Origin: Candidatus Altimarinota bacterium
GTDB taxonomy: Bacteria > Patescibacteriota > Gracilibacteria > UBA4473
Direction: 5' to 3'
Length of the DNA stretch: 8,826 nucleotides
Assembly (NCBI GenBank): GCA_020629095.1
Contig: JAHDDZ010000029.1
Span: forward strand, 1-8,826
Under the pieces are notes generated by a model. The model made no database searches. It worked only from the letters and a program-made list of their open reading frames with translations, and had not been told where the DNA came from. This document shows, in pieces, positions 1-6,152 of this stretch. The translations under genes and the position numbers were made by a program. Every line of letters starts with the position of its first letter. Positions within the stretch are counted from its first letter, which is position 1.

Positions 1-16
1 ACACCTCGTTAGTCCT

Positions 17-44
17 TTGTAGACTGAGCGCGAAAAAATATAAT
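17..44 (+). promoter_or_regulatory. Probable sigma-70-type promoter for the atpB-ribH-ribB genes
   Basis: A perfect TATAAT lies at 39-44. A weak -35 candidate, TTGTAG at 17-22 (only the first three bases match TTGACA), is 16 bases upstream of it. Transcription would start around 51-52, only a few bases before the ATG at 55, so the transcript would be leaderless or nearly so. The same TATAAT supplies an in-frame TAA (41-43) in the atpB frame, so the atpB coding frame cannot extend further upstream. The left window edge hides the preceding gene, so read-through from an upstream ATPase operon cannot be excluded. Confidence 0.5.
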
Positions 45-58
45 CGCACAAACAATGC

Positions 59-1447
59 ATATATGAATCTATTGAGTCAATCGCTGGACCTATTCTTATC
101 GTAGATGGAGTTGACGGCGCAAAATATGAAGAGCTGGTTGAGGTAACAACACCAGAGGGAATTATTAAAATGGGGAAAGTGCTTGAGGCACATGCCGGAA
201 AGGCCGTTGTGCAGCTTTTTGAAAGCACTCAAGGAATGGCAACACAAGGCCTGAAAGCAAAATTTTTAGGGAAGGTAAGTACGTTAGGCGTTAGCACGGA
301 TATGCTTGGGCGAGTGTTTAATGGAGCTGGAAAGCCTATTGACGGCGGGCCAGAAGTACTCAGTGAGAAGTCAATTGACATCAGCGGTATGGCAATTAAT
401 CCTTACAGCCGAACATTTCCAAGTGATTTTATCCAGACGGGAATCAGCTCACTTGACGTCATGAACACGCTTGTGCGAGGGCAAAAACTACCAGTATTTA
501 GTGGAGCTGGGTTGCCCCACGCTGAGCTGGCAACACAGATTGCACGGCAAGCAAAGGTAAATGATGGATCTGATTTTGCGGTGGTATTTGGCGCCATGGG
601 CGTTACGTTTGAAGAAGCAATGTACTTCCAAAAAGAATTTGAGCGAACGGGCGCGATTGAAAAAGCCTGCTTGTTTGTAAACACTGCGGCAGACCCAGTG
701 GTTGAGCGGATTGCGGTGCCACGAATGGCGTTGAGTTATGCGGAGTATCTTGCATTTGAAAAAGAGATGCATGTGTTAGTGATTTTGACAGACTTAACGA
801 ATTACGCTGAGGCGCTGCGAGAAGTGAGTGCAGCGCGAAAAGAAGTGCCTGGCCGACGTGGTTATCCAGGGTACCTATATACGGATTTGGCAACGATTTA
901 TGAGCGAGCTGGGCGAATTAAGGGGCGAGAGGGTTCTGTGACTCAGATGCCAATTTTGACTATGCCAGAAGACGATGTGACGCACCCGATTCCTGATTTG
1001 ACAGGATACATTACAGAGGGACAATTTGTGTTGGATCGAAACCTCCACCAAAAGAAAATTGGTCCACCGGTAAACGTCTTGACCAGCTTGAGTCGATTGG
1101 CTGGAGCCGGTATGGGAGAAGGCAAAACCCGAGATGACCACAGTAAGCTTAAGGATCAACTCTTTGCGTGTTATGCTCGTGGGAAGGATGTGCGAGAGTT
1201 GGCGGTGGTGCTGGGGGAAAGCTCTTTGAGCGATATTGATAAGTTGTACTTGAGCTTCGCAGATGACTACGAGCGCGAGTTTATTGGTCAAGGAAGTGGC
1301 AAAGAGCGCGATATTATTACCTCGCTTGACCTTGGTTGGAAACTACTACGACGTTTCCCGAAGACAGAATTGAAACGACTAAACCAAAAAACAATTGATA
1401 AATATCATCCTGACAACCGACCAGACTGGGTAGACCCAGTTGCTTGA
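59..1447 (+). CDS. atpB: V/A-type ATP synthase subunit B (5' end uncertain)
   Basis: This is the non-catalytic B subunit of the V1/A1 head of a rotary V-type ATPase, which alternates with catalytic subunit A in the cytoplasmic hexamer. Family segments are clear, counting from the ATG at 170: FIQTGIS (88-94), LVRGQKLPVFSGAGLPH (101-117), TDLTNYAEALREVSAARKE (207-225), PGRRGYPGYLYTDLAT (227-242), TMPEDDVTHPIPDLTGYITEG (264-284) and SLSRL (306-310), whose Arg supplies the interface arginine in this family. The first ATG (170) gives 425 aa and removes the N-terminal beta-barrel. The same frame reads YESIESIAGPILIVDGVDG from 62, as expected for the family N-terminus, so the coding part starts near 59 and gives about 463 residues, the normal length. 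No ATG, GTG or TTG is available in frame between the stop at 41-43 and 170. ATA at 59 or ATT at 71 could start it, or a 2-base slip could separate ATG 55 from the frame. Subunit D, often next in such operons, does not follow. Confidence 0.95.
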   Translation: MYESIESIAGPILIVDGVDGAKYEELVEVTTPEGIIKMGKVLEAHAGKAVVQLFESTQGMATQGLKAKFLGKVSTLGVSTDMLGRVFNGAGKPIDGGPEVLSEKSIDISGMAINPYSRTFPSDFIQTGISSLDVMNTLVRGQKLPVFSGAGLPHAELATQIARQAKVNDGSDFAVVFGAMGVTFEEAMYFQKEFERTGAIEKACLFVNTAADPVVERIAVPRMALSYAEYLAFEKEMHVLVILTDLTNYAEALREVSAARKEVPGRRGYPGYLYTDLATIYERAGRIKGREGSVTQMPILTMPEDDVTHPIPDLTGYITEGQFVLDRNLHQKKIGPPVNVLTSLSRLAGAGMGEGKTRDDHSKLKDQLFACYARGKDVRELAVVLGESSLSDIDKLYLSFADDYEREFIGQGSGKERDIITSLDLGWKLLRRFPKTELKRLNQKTIDKYHPDNRPDWVDPVA

Positions 1448-1848
1448 TGATTTTGATTGTACGATCTCGGTTTACAGAAGACATTACGAGCGCGCTCCTG
1501 CAAGGGGCGCGTTCTGTTTTTGATGCAGAAAATGTTTCCTATAAAGTTATAGAAGTGCCAGGGGCGGTTGAACTTCCGGTGGCAGTTCAGTTGGGCATTC
1601 GGAAACATTTACCAGATGCTGTCTTGACCATTGGATGCGTTATAAAAGGGGAGACAGATCACTATGAATATGTGATGCAGAGTGTGACTGATGGCCTGAC
1701 GCGCGTGGCGTTGGATGCAGTGGTGCCGGTTGTGCAGGGGGTTTTACCAGTAAAAGTGCGCAAATCAGCGCAGGCACGAACGCACCACGGAGTTGATTGG
1801 GCACGAACGGCAATAGAAATGGCACAGTTGAAAAATGACCTCAGTTAG
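1447..1848 (+). CDS. ribH: 6,7-dimethyl-8-ribityllumazine synthase (riboflavin synthase beta chain), short form
   Basis: Lumazine synthase condenses 3,4-dihydroxy-2-butanone 4-phosphate with 5-amino-6-ribitylaminouracil in the penultimate step of riboflavin synthesis. Visible signatures are RF at 8-9 (family substrate-stacking Phe), VPGAVELP at 37-44, GCVIKGETDHYEYV at 63-76 with the catalytic-type His at 72, and an IEMA helix near the C-terminus. I chose ATG 1447, whose A is the last base of the atpB TGA (TGATG), which suggests translational coupling; TTG 1444 would add one residue. At 133 aa it is shorter than the usual 150 or so. The N-terminal strand before the first beta-strand is missing. 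The phosphate-binding stretch after GVL (98-100) is about five residues shorter than usual and lacks the common TT and GNKG pattern, although Arg111 is kept. The identification is firm; full activity is likely but not certain. Confidence 0.9.
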   Translation: MILIVRSRFTEDITSALLQGARSVFDAENVSYKVIEVPGAVELPVAVQLGIRKHLPDAVLTIGCVIKGETDHYEYVMQSVTDGLTRVALDAVVPVVQGVLPVKVRKSAQARTHHGVDWARTAIEMAQLKNDLS

Positions 1849-2437
1849 CCTTAATGAGCTGAAATTGGCATTGAACCGAGGGGAGTTTATTATTGTGCAT
1901 GACCCGCACCGTGAGGCAGAGGGGGATTTCTTTTTGCTTGCAGAACACGCAACATCAGCAAAAATAAACTATTTGATGACCCACGCACGGGGAATGATTT
2001 GTGTTGCCCTCAGTGGGGAGCTATGCGACCAGATGGAGTTACCAATGATGGTGCCAGTAGATGAAAACACATCTGAACATGGAACAAATTTTTGTGTACT
2101 GGTTGATGCGAAGAAGGATACGACTACGGGTGTAAGTGCATTTGACCGTGCACAGACAATTTTACAGTTGGCAGATAAGAGGGCTAAAAGATCTGATTTT
2201 GTAATGCCAGGTCATACTGCACCACTTCGTGCTATGGTTCCAGATAAGCGATTTGGACACACGGAGGCAGCGGTTGAGTTGGCAAAATCTGCTGGTGCCA
2301 GGCCGGCAGTTGTCATCTGTGAAATTATGAATACTGCTGGATACAAAGCATCTCGATCCGAGCAAGAAGCTTTGGCAGCAGAATTGAATTGTCTTCTTTT
2401 AGATATTGGTACATTAAAAAAGTTACTCGGATACTAG
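1835..2437 (+). CDS. ribB: 3,4-dihydroxy-2-butanone 4-phosphate synthase (RibB), stand-alone
   Basis: DHBP synthase converts ribulose 5-phosphate to 3,4-dihydroxy-2-butanone 4-phosphate plus formate, supplying the second substrate of the lumazine synthase encoded just upstream. Family segments are REAEGD (26-31, matching the RENEGD metal/substrate loop), HARGMICV (50-57), TTTGVSAFDRAQTI (96-109), GHTEAAVELAKSAG (141-154) with R139, H142 and T143, and ICEIMN (161-166) with the conserved Glu163. At 200 aa it is a monofunctional RibB with no fused GTP cyclohydrolase II domain. The DDED usually found just before R-E-x-E is HDPH here (22-25), with a single Asp kept. It overlaps ribH by 14 bases in another frame, so the two are almost certainly co-expressed. 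No FMN riboswitch separates the pair. The two genes cover only part of the pathway. Confidence 0.93.
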   Translation: MTSVSLNELKLALNRGEFIIVHDPHREAEGDFFLLAEHATSAKINYLMTHARGMICVALSGELCDQMELPMMVPVDENTSEHGTNFCVLVDAKKDTTTGVSAFDRAQTILQLADKRAKRSDFVMPGHTAPLRAMVPDKRFGHTEAAVELAKSAGARPAVVICEIMNTAGYKASRSEQEALAAELNCLLLDIGTLKKLLGY

Positions 2438-2443
2438 TTTAAT

Positions 2444-2469
2444 AAAAAGCCCGCGTATACGGGCTTTTT
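2444..2469. terminator. Bidirectional intrinsic terminator between ribB and the LPQVG protein gene
   Basis: This is a perfect inverted repeat. Arm AAAAAGCCCG (2444-2453) pairs with CGGGCTTTTT (2460-2469) around a 6-base loop. The GC core (GCCCG) is followed by five T on either strand, so it can end both the plus-strand atpB-ribH-ribB transcript, 6 bases after the ribB stop, and the convergent minus-strand transcript, 26 bases after its stop. Confidence 0.92.
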
Positions 2470-2495
2470 CTATTATCGATAACGCTTTGAAAGCT

Positions 2496-3113
2496 TTACT
2501 GTTCTCGTCGAGCTACCATTTGAATTCCAAGTAATACCGTTAGAAACAGTATAAATCCGATTACCATTCCTGCTTTTGGTCCAACTTGTGGAAGCATTTT
2601 TGGTGCTGGCTTTGCAGCTGGAGTTGTTGGTTTTGGCGTTGGGGCTGGTGTTGTGTTAGCAGTACACTGCAAATTCACCGTTAATCCAGATGATCCGTTT
2701 GCAGAGCTATTAATGCTTGTAACACCTCCACAATCTTTCTTCACTCGAACGAAGAAAGCAAATTTCTTTGCACATGGTGCTTTTTGGCTAAATGCAGGAA
2801 ACTTTAGAGTTCCTCCGCTGATGACCCCAAGACCTGCATCAATCATGTCTGCGGCTTGCAAAATACTACTAACATCTGCGCTTGCAACAAAATCTTGCAC
2901 ATCTTCTGTGTTTGATGTGAATGTGATTTCATATCGCAGAGTGTCACCAGGTCGTGCAGCTGTTGCGGTTGCGTCTTTATTTCCTTGAGAAATATTAACA
3001 ACACTATATGAATAAGTAGCACTAGAAGGAAGTCCGGCAGGCGCTTGCGCTGCGGCAGTTCCAGCAAACACACCAACCAGTAGCGCGCTTAGAACGAATG
3101 AAAGTCGGTTCAT
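2496..3113 (-). CDS. Small secreted surface protein with DUF11-like domain and LPQVG C-terminal anchor
   Basis: The predicted product (205 aa) is exported and held at the cell surface. Residues 1-22 form a signal peptide (MNRLS, hydrophobic core, then GTAAA with likely cleavage before QAP). A domain with the PGDTLRYEITFTSN pattern of DUF11-type beta-sandwiches follows, containing three Cys (in CAKK, DCGG and LQC) that could form a disulfide. A Pro/Thr/Ala-rich linker comes next, then LPQVG at 174-178 (bases 2594-2580), a hydrophobic helix and an ARREQ tail. This layout is that of a sortase sorting signal, with Val replacing the usual Thr. I chose ATG 3113 because the in-frame ATG at 3137 abuts the -10 box and would lie at or before the transcription start, and because 3113 starts a well-formed signal peptide. 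The gene lies 102 bases downstream of recO. If no sortase accepts LPQVG, it would simply be a C-terminally membrane-anchored protein. The specific function is unknown. Confidence 0.75.
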   Translation of the reverse strand: MNRLSFVLSALLVGVFAGTAAAQAPAGLPSSATYSYSVVNISQGNKDATATAARPGDTLRYEITFTSNTEDVQDFVASADVSSILQAADMIDAGLGVISGGTLKFPAFSQKAPCAKKFAFFVRVKKDCGGVTSINSSANGSSGLTVNLQCTANTTPAPTPKPTTPAAKPAPKMLPQVGPKAGMVIGFILFLTVLLGIQMVARREQ

Positions 3114-3137
3114 CGATAATTTGGTTATATCCTTCAT

Positions 3138-3165
3138 ATAATAAGACAGTGTCTAAATTGGTCAA
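3138..3165 (-). promoter_or_regulatory. Sigma-70-type promoter for the LPQVG surface protein gene
   Basis: On the minus strand, TTGACC (3165-3160) is followed after 16 bases by TATTAT (3143-3138). Both hexamers match consensus at five of six positions. Transcription would start near 3131, leaving a leader of about 17 bases before ATG 3113. The in-frame ATG at 3137 is immediately next to the -10, which argues against it as the start. Confidence 0.65.
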
Positions 3166-3215
3166 ACAAAAGGGCTTGCGCATGGTCACAGTTTTGTGTC
3201 AAGAACAAAAAAGTG

Positions 3216-3815
3216 TTACAGACTTTCCATAATTTGAAACATTCTTTTTTTTGCTAATTCAAAAGCTTTGTGGGGTATTTGATTCTTTTTTTTAAGGAAG
3301 AGACTATAAGGCGCATCTCGCATAAATCCAATCATTTTTTTGTCGATGTGGTTTAACTCGTCATCCCAAATTGGGCACAGTCCAGCAAAGTGCATGACCT
3401 GTGTTAGGAAGCGAACATCACATGCCTCTGTGCACTCGGGGTCAAAAGCAGTCATTTCTGCCAGAGTTGTCTTAAAAAAGGAAGGACAAGGAGTACCCTC
3501 TGGCACATGGTCACGTATTCGCTGAAGCCATTCGTAGCCGATTGTAAGGGTTTCGTATTTCGTTAGAAAAGCTGAAAGAAGATGCGTTGTTTGCACTCTG
3601 CGTAGGCTCATCCGCGATCGACCCTGAAAGAGTTGCACTTTCATAATACGAAAAAAATCGAGCTCTTTTCGCATCTTTTTGCTTTTTTGTAGGTACCGTG
3701 CCCCGACAGAAATCCGTCCGTACTCTGGGGTAAAAAGCTCGATTATGCCTGAATTATCACTCAATTGCGTGCGACGCAGCAGCAGCGCGGTTGTCTCGAT
3801 TGTGCCTTGCCTCAT
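3216..3815 (-). CDS. recO: DNA repair protein RecO, short form
   Basis: RecO loads RecA onto SSB-coated single-stranded DNA in the RecFOR pathway and anneals strands. The N-terminal OB-fold is recognisable: TTALLLRRTQLSDNSGIIELFTPEYGRISVGARY at about 8-41, followed by basic KSKKMRK. The rest is helical. The start at 3815 is supported because its ATG overlaps the ftsX stop (ATGA) and the OB-fold begins right after it; the longer in-frame extension upstream lies inside ftsX. At 199 aa it is shorter than the usual 240 or so. The four cysteines (110, 128, 132, 147) do not form the paired CxxC zinc-finger arrangement found in many RecO proteins. The identification rests mainly on the N-terminal domain. 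Confidence 0.8.
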   Translation of the reverse strand: MRQGTIETTALLLRRTQLSDNSGIIELFTPEYGRISVGARYLQKSKKMRKELDFFRIMKVQLFQGRSRMSLRRVQTTHLLSAFLTKYETLTIGYEWLQRIRDHVPEGTPCPSFFKTTLAEMTAFDPECTEACDVRFLTQVMHFAGLCPIWDDELNHIDKKMIGFMRDAPYSLFLKKKNQIPHKAFELAKKRMFQIMESL

Positions 3816-4642
3816 GTTCTCAAGTATTGCCAAACTGCGAGCCATGCGCCTAATATGCCTATAACAGCTCCACCAACAATTTGCCAAATATATACATTAT
3901 CGACCATATAGGCGAAGATTTGACCAGCGAAGGGGAGTCCGAGTTGGGTAAGCATCGCGCCAAAAAGCAACATAGAGATGACTGCCGCAATGATACCGAG
4001 CAATGCGCCTTCCCATAAAAAGGGAAGTAAGATAAAACTTGATTTAGCTCCCAGCATTCGTGCTACTTCAACCTCGTCTTTTCTGCTAAAAACGAGCATC
4101 TGAAATGTATTTCCCATGAGGAATATTCCACCAATAGTGAAGAGTAAAATTAGGGCTAAGCTAAAGGCGGTAACGCCCTCCCTGATTGATAAAAGCTGCT
4201 CGATTATGTTTCGAAAACTAGCCTCTTCGTCATTGCTCCAGCTGGAAAAAAGATCACTGTATCGCCCTGATTTTAGGGTCTCAAATACATCTGGTGTTTG
4301 TTCCAAGTCCAGTAATTTTACCCGTAAACTTGCGCCAACTTGCACGCCCATAAACTCACTCGGTGGTAAAATTGTGGCCGTGGCACTTTGCTGTTGAAGC
4401 GCATTTAGCAGTCCCTCTAGTACAAATGCATCATAATCTGGGGCAAGTAACACGCTATAGTCTGCTCGTTTTTGTAACTCTGTCAGCTGCAGTTGTGTAA
4501 ACTGGCGCACCCCGATGACGCTGCTGAGGAGGAAAAACAGAAGTACGCCGATGCCAATTGTGGTCAAGCTGAGAAATTTATTACGCCAAATTTGTTGTGT
4601 ACCAACGGCAATTGCTCGTTTTATATTTGATAAAAATCCCAT
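3812..4642 (-). CDS. ftsX: FtsX-like cell-division ABC transporter permease
   Basis: FtsX is the membrane partner of the ATPase FtsE. The complex does not export a solute but transmits a mechanical signal to peptidoglycan hydrolases at division. The 276-aa protein has the family topology: one N-terminal membrane helix (about 23-45), an extracellular domain (about 46-155), then three helices (about 157-177, 203-229 and 252-272). The segment SRKDEVEVARMLGAKSSF (186-203) followed by LPFLWEGALLG (206-216) matches the FtsX cytoplasmic coupling loop and the next helix. The extracellular domain lacks the usual PLPDSL-type motif. The ATG overlaps the stop of the upstream surface-protein gene by one base (TAATG), and its own stop overlaps recO (ATGA). 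ftsE, normally next door, is absent here. Other MacB/FtsX-superfamily permeases are the alternative, but the size and four-helix layout favour FtsX. Confidence 0.82.
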   Translation of the reverse strand: MGFLSNIKRAIAVGTQQIWRNKFLSLTTIGIGVLLFFLLSSVIGVRQFTQLQLTELQKRADYSVLLAPDYDAFVLEGLLNALQQQSATATILPPSEFMGVQVGASLRVKLLDLEQTPDVFETLKSGRYSDLFSSWSNDEEASFRNIIEQLLSIREGVTAFSLALILLFTIGGIFLMGNTFQMLVFSRKDEVEVARMLGAKSSFILLPFLWEGALLGIIAAVISMLLFGAMLTQLGLPFAGQIFAYMVDNVYIWQIVGGAVIGILGAWLAVWQYLRT

Positions 4643-6114
4643 TAAAATTGTTTTTTACGGGCATCTTTAATACTCCAGATCATCAATAAAACAATCCCAA
4701 AAATGGTTAGAAGTAGCAGCGGCCAGCCGCTTTTTCTAGGTGCCTCATCAGCCCCACCGGTTTGTGGCAATTGGGCATTTCCATTGGTCGGGATAGTATT
4801 TGCTGCGATTGTTTCTGGCTCAATTTGTGTTTTTGCTGGAGCATCTCGCTCTTCAGTGGCTTCTACTGGTGGGTTTGGCATAACCATCTTTGCTGGTCTG
4901 GGCTCGTTTACAGACTCTAATATATCATCAATATCCTCAGTCACTTCGGGTGACTGCTTCAGCAACTCGGCCAGCTCATCATGGATTCGGCTTGGGGGTG
5001 CAGCGGGCTCTGGCAAAGGTGTTACGGCTGGCTCCTTATTATTTATTGGCTCTATTTCACCATCAAGTTCAGGCGTTTCCTCACCGGATTTTGACTCGCT
5101 TTCAGGTTCTGTTCCTCGCTCTATCAGCGGAACTTCTTCATCACCTTCATTTGGTTTTTCTGGTTCTGAGTCAGGCGTTTTGCCCTCGACTTCATTATAC
5201 AACTCATATCGCTCAACCTCGGTTTTGTGGTAGTTTATCGCCTCCTCATAGGTCAATCCATCTGGTACTGTAAAAGGCTTCACGTTGCCCAAATCATCAG
5301 CCAGTTCAATTTCATCAAAGCTGCCAGGCTCTGGTCGTTCCTCATAGATTCCATAGGTTCCAGTTCCATCTATATACGCCGTAAAAACCATTTCATCACT
5401 GCCTTCAGCGCGTTCCATACGTCCCCCCAGCCGCCGCCAATACTCGCCCGTCCATTGCCACAGTTTCAGTTGTTGTGCATCCTCGGGTGGCATCATTAGC
5501 ACCTTGACCCCCTTGGTTTTACTCCGGCTTGAGTCCGTAAAAGCTGCTGCCCGAAAGCTACTATTATACAGCACAAAACCAGTTTCCCATCGTGTATATG
5601 GCCGATTATTTGGTGCAGGTTCGTCGATAATTTCAGGCGGTAAAATTTCTGTGTCAGCCACCCAATATCGGGTTGCACTGGTGATGTTATTTTGCCCCTC
5701 GATGGCATCAGCAATCCGCTCTAAATTATCTTCATTCACATTATCTTCGTCTTCGATGATTAAGTCAGGCATATCTGTTTCTTCTTCTGGAACATTCCCG
5801 TCGCTCTCGTTTCCACTGCCAATGCTCCGGTCATTATCAAACTCGGGTGGTTCAGCTTCATCGCCCGCGCCGCCCTCACGCAGCTTTTTCAACAGGTCAT
5901 AATTTGCATTTGCCTCCGCTCTGGCATATTGCTCAGTCGGGTCAACGACATATGTTCCGCGCACAAACTCGATAAAAATCGAGCCACTCGTGTCAGTTAT
6001 GACTGCATTTTGCTGCACTTGCCCACTGACAACCGGCACGCTGGGGGTGGTGCGCGGCGCAGCCCAGGCCACAAGTGGCGCCAGCAGTGCAAGTAAAATC
6101 AGTTGGCGTTTCAT
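4642..6114 (-). CDS. Large acidic LPXTG (LPQTG) cell-surface protein
   Basis: The 490-aa product is predicted to be secreted and attached by a sortase. It has a signal peptide (1-19, KR then LILLALLAPLVAWAA) and a short region 30-80 containing SGSIFIEFVRGTYVVDP. An acidic Asp/Glu/Asn-rich stretch runs from 84 to 140. A probable beta-sandwich lies at about 170-260 with LKLWQWTGEYWRRLGG (216-231) and ending GTGTYGIYEE. A Glu/Pro/Ser-rich stalk (about 305-445) precedes LPQTG at 449-453 (bases 4770-4756), a hydrophobic helix (464-481) and the basic tail KDARKKQF. The W-x-G-x-W...GTYGIY pattern resembles beta-domains I know from bacterial surface and adhesin-like proteins, but I cannot name a family. 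It is the first gene of an operon with ftsX and recO; its stop overlaps the ftsX ATG. The ATG lies 8 bases after a perfect TATAAT, so the mRNA is probably leaderless. Function unknown; a role near the division site is only inferred from the neighbours. Confidence 0.85.
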   Translation of the reverse strand: MKRQLILLALLAPLVAWAAPRTTPSVPVVSGQVQQNAVITDTSGSIFIEFVRGTYVVDPTEQYARAEANANYDLLKKLREGGAGDEAEPPEFDNDRSIGSGNESDGNVPEEETDMPDLIIEDEDNVNEDNLERIADAIEGQNNITSATRYWVADTEILPPEIIDEPAPNNRPYTRWETGFVLYNSSFRAAAFTDSSRSKTKGVKVLMMPPEDAQQLKLWQWTGEYWRRLGGRMERAEGSDEMVFTAYIDGTGTYGIYEERPEPGSFDEIELADDLGNVKPFTVPDGLTYEEAINYHKTEVERYELYNEVEGKTPDSEPEKPNEGDEEVPLIERGTEPESESKSGEETPELDGEIEPINNKEPAVTPLPEPAAPPSRIHDELAELLKQSPEVTEDIDDILESVNEPRPAKMVMPNPPVEATEERDAPAKTQIEPETIAANTIPTNGNAQLPQTGGADEAPRKSGWPLLLLTIFGIVLLMIWSIKDARKKQF

Positions 6115-6130
6115 CGTGGGGCATTATACT
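6103..6130 (+). promoter_or_regulatory. Promoter of the lysE-eno gene pair
   Basis: TTGGCG (6103-6108, four of six consensus bases) is followed after 16 bases by TATACT (6125-6130, five of six). Transcription would begin around 6137, giving a leader of about 16 bases before ATG 6153 with no Shine-Dalgarno sequence. The -10 shares four bases with the TATAAT used on the opposite strand, so the two promoters probably compete or fire divergently from one melted region. Confidence 0.5.
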
Positions 6131-6150
6131 GGTTTTGCGTGACCACACAA
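6123..6150 (-). promoter_or_regulatory. Promoter of the LPXTG-ftsX-recO operon, likely leaderless
   Basis: On the minus strand a perfect TATAAT (6128-6123) ends 8 bases before the ATG at 6114. A weak -35 candidate, TTGTGT (6150-6145), lies 16 bases upstream. With the usual distance from -10 to start point, the transcript would begin 0-2 bases before the start codon, so little or no leader is possible. The -10 overlaps that of the opposite-facing promoter. Confidence 0.6.
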
Positions 6151-6152
6151 AT

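Noticed and set aside
1..104. Open frame from position 3 to the stop at 102-104, and a minus-strand ATG frame from 60 to the left edge
   Set aside because: Both are too short, resemble no known family by eye, and overlap the promoter and the atpB N-terminal coding region.
875..1291. 138-codon minus-strand open frame inside atpB
   Set aside because: The plus-strand frame is strongly conserved V-ATPase B sequence; the antisense translation has no recognisable motifs.
1380..1850. Possible FMN riboswitch before the rib genes
   Set aside because: There is no intergenic space before ribH or ribB, and the conserved RFN-element helices are not visible.
3185..3202. Perfect minus-strand TTGACA (3202-3197) and a CACA/TGTG inverted repeat downstream of recO
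   Set aside because: No -10 lies at the right distance from this TTGACA, and the repeat has no T run, so it is neither a supported promoter nor a terminator. An operator is possible but unsupported.
4703..5233. 176-codon plus-strand open frame inside the LPXTG gene
   Set aside because: Its Ser/Gly-rich translation is the antisense of a Glu/Pro/Ser-rich stalk. The minus-strand frame has a signal peptide and an LPQTG anchor, so this is a shadow.
6075..6152. Longer N-terminus for the LysE-family gene
   Set aside because: It would start inside the divergent surface-protein gene and upstream of the predicted promoter; the family begins at the ATG at 6153.
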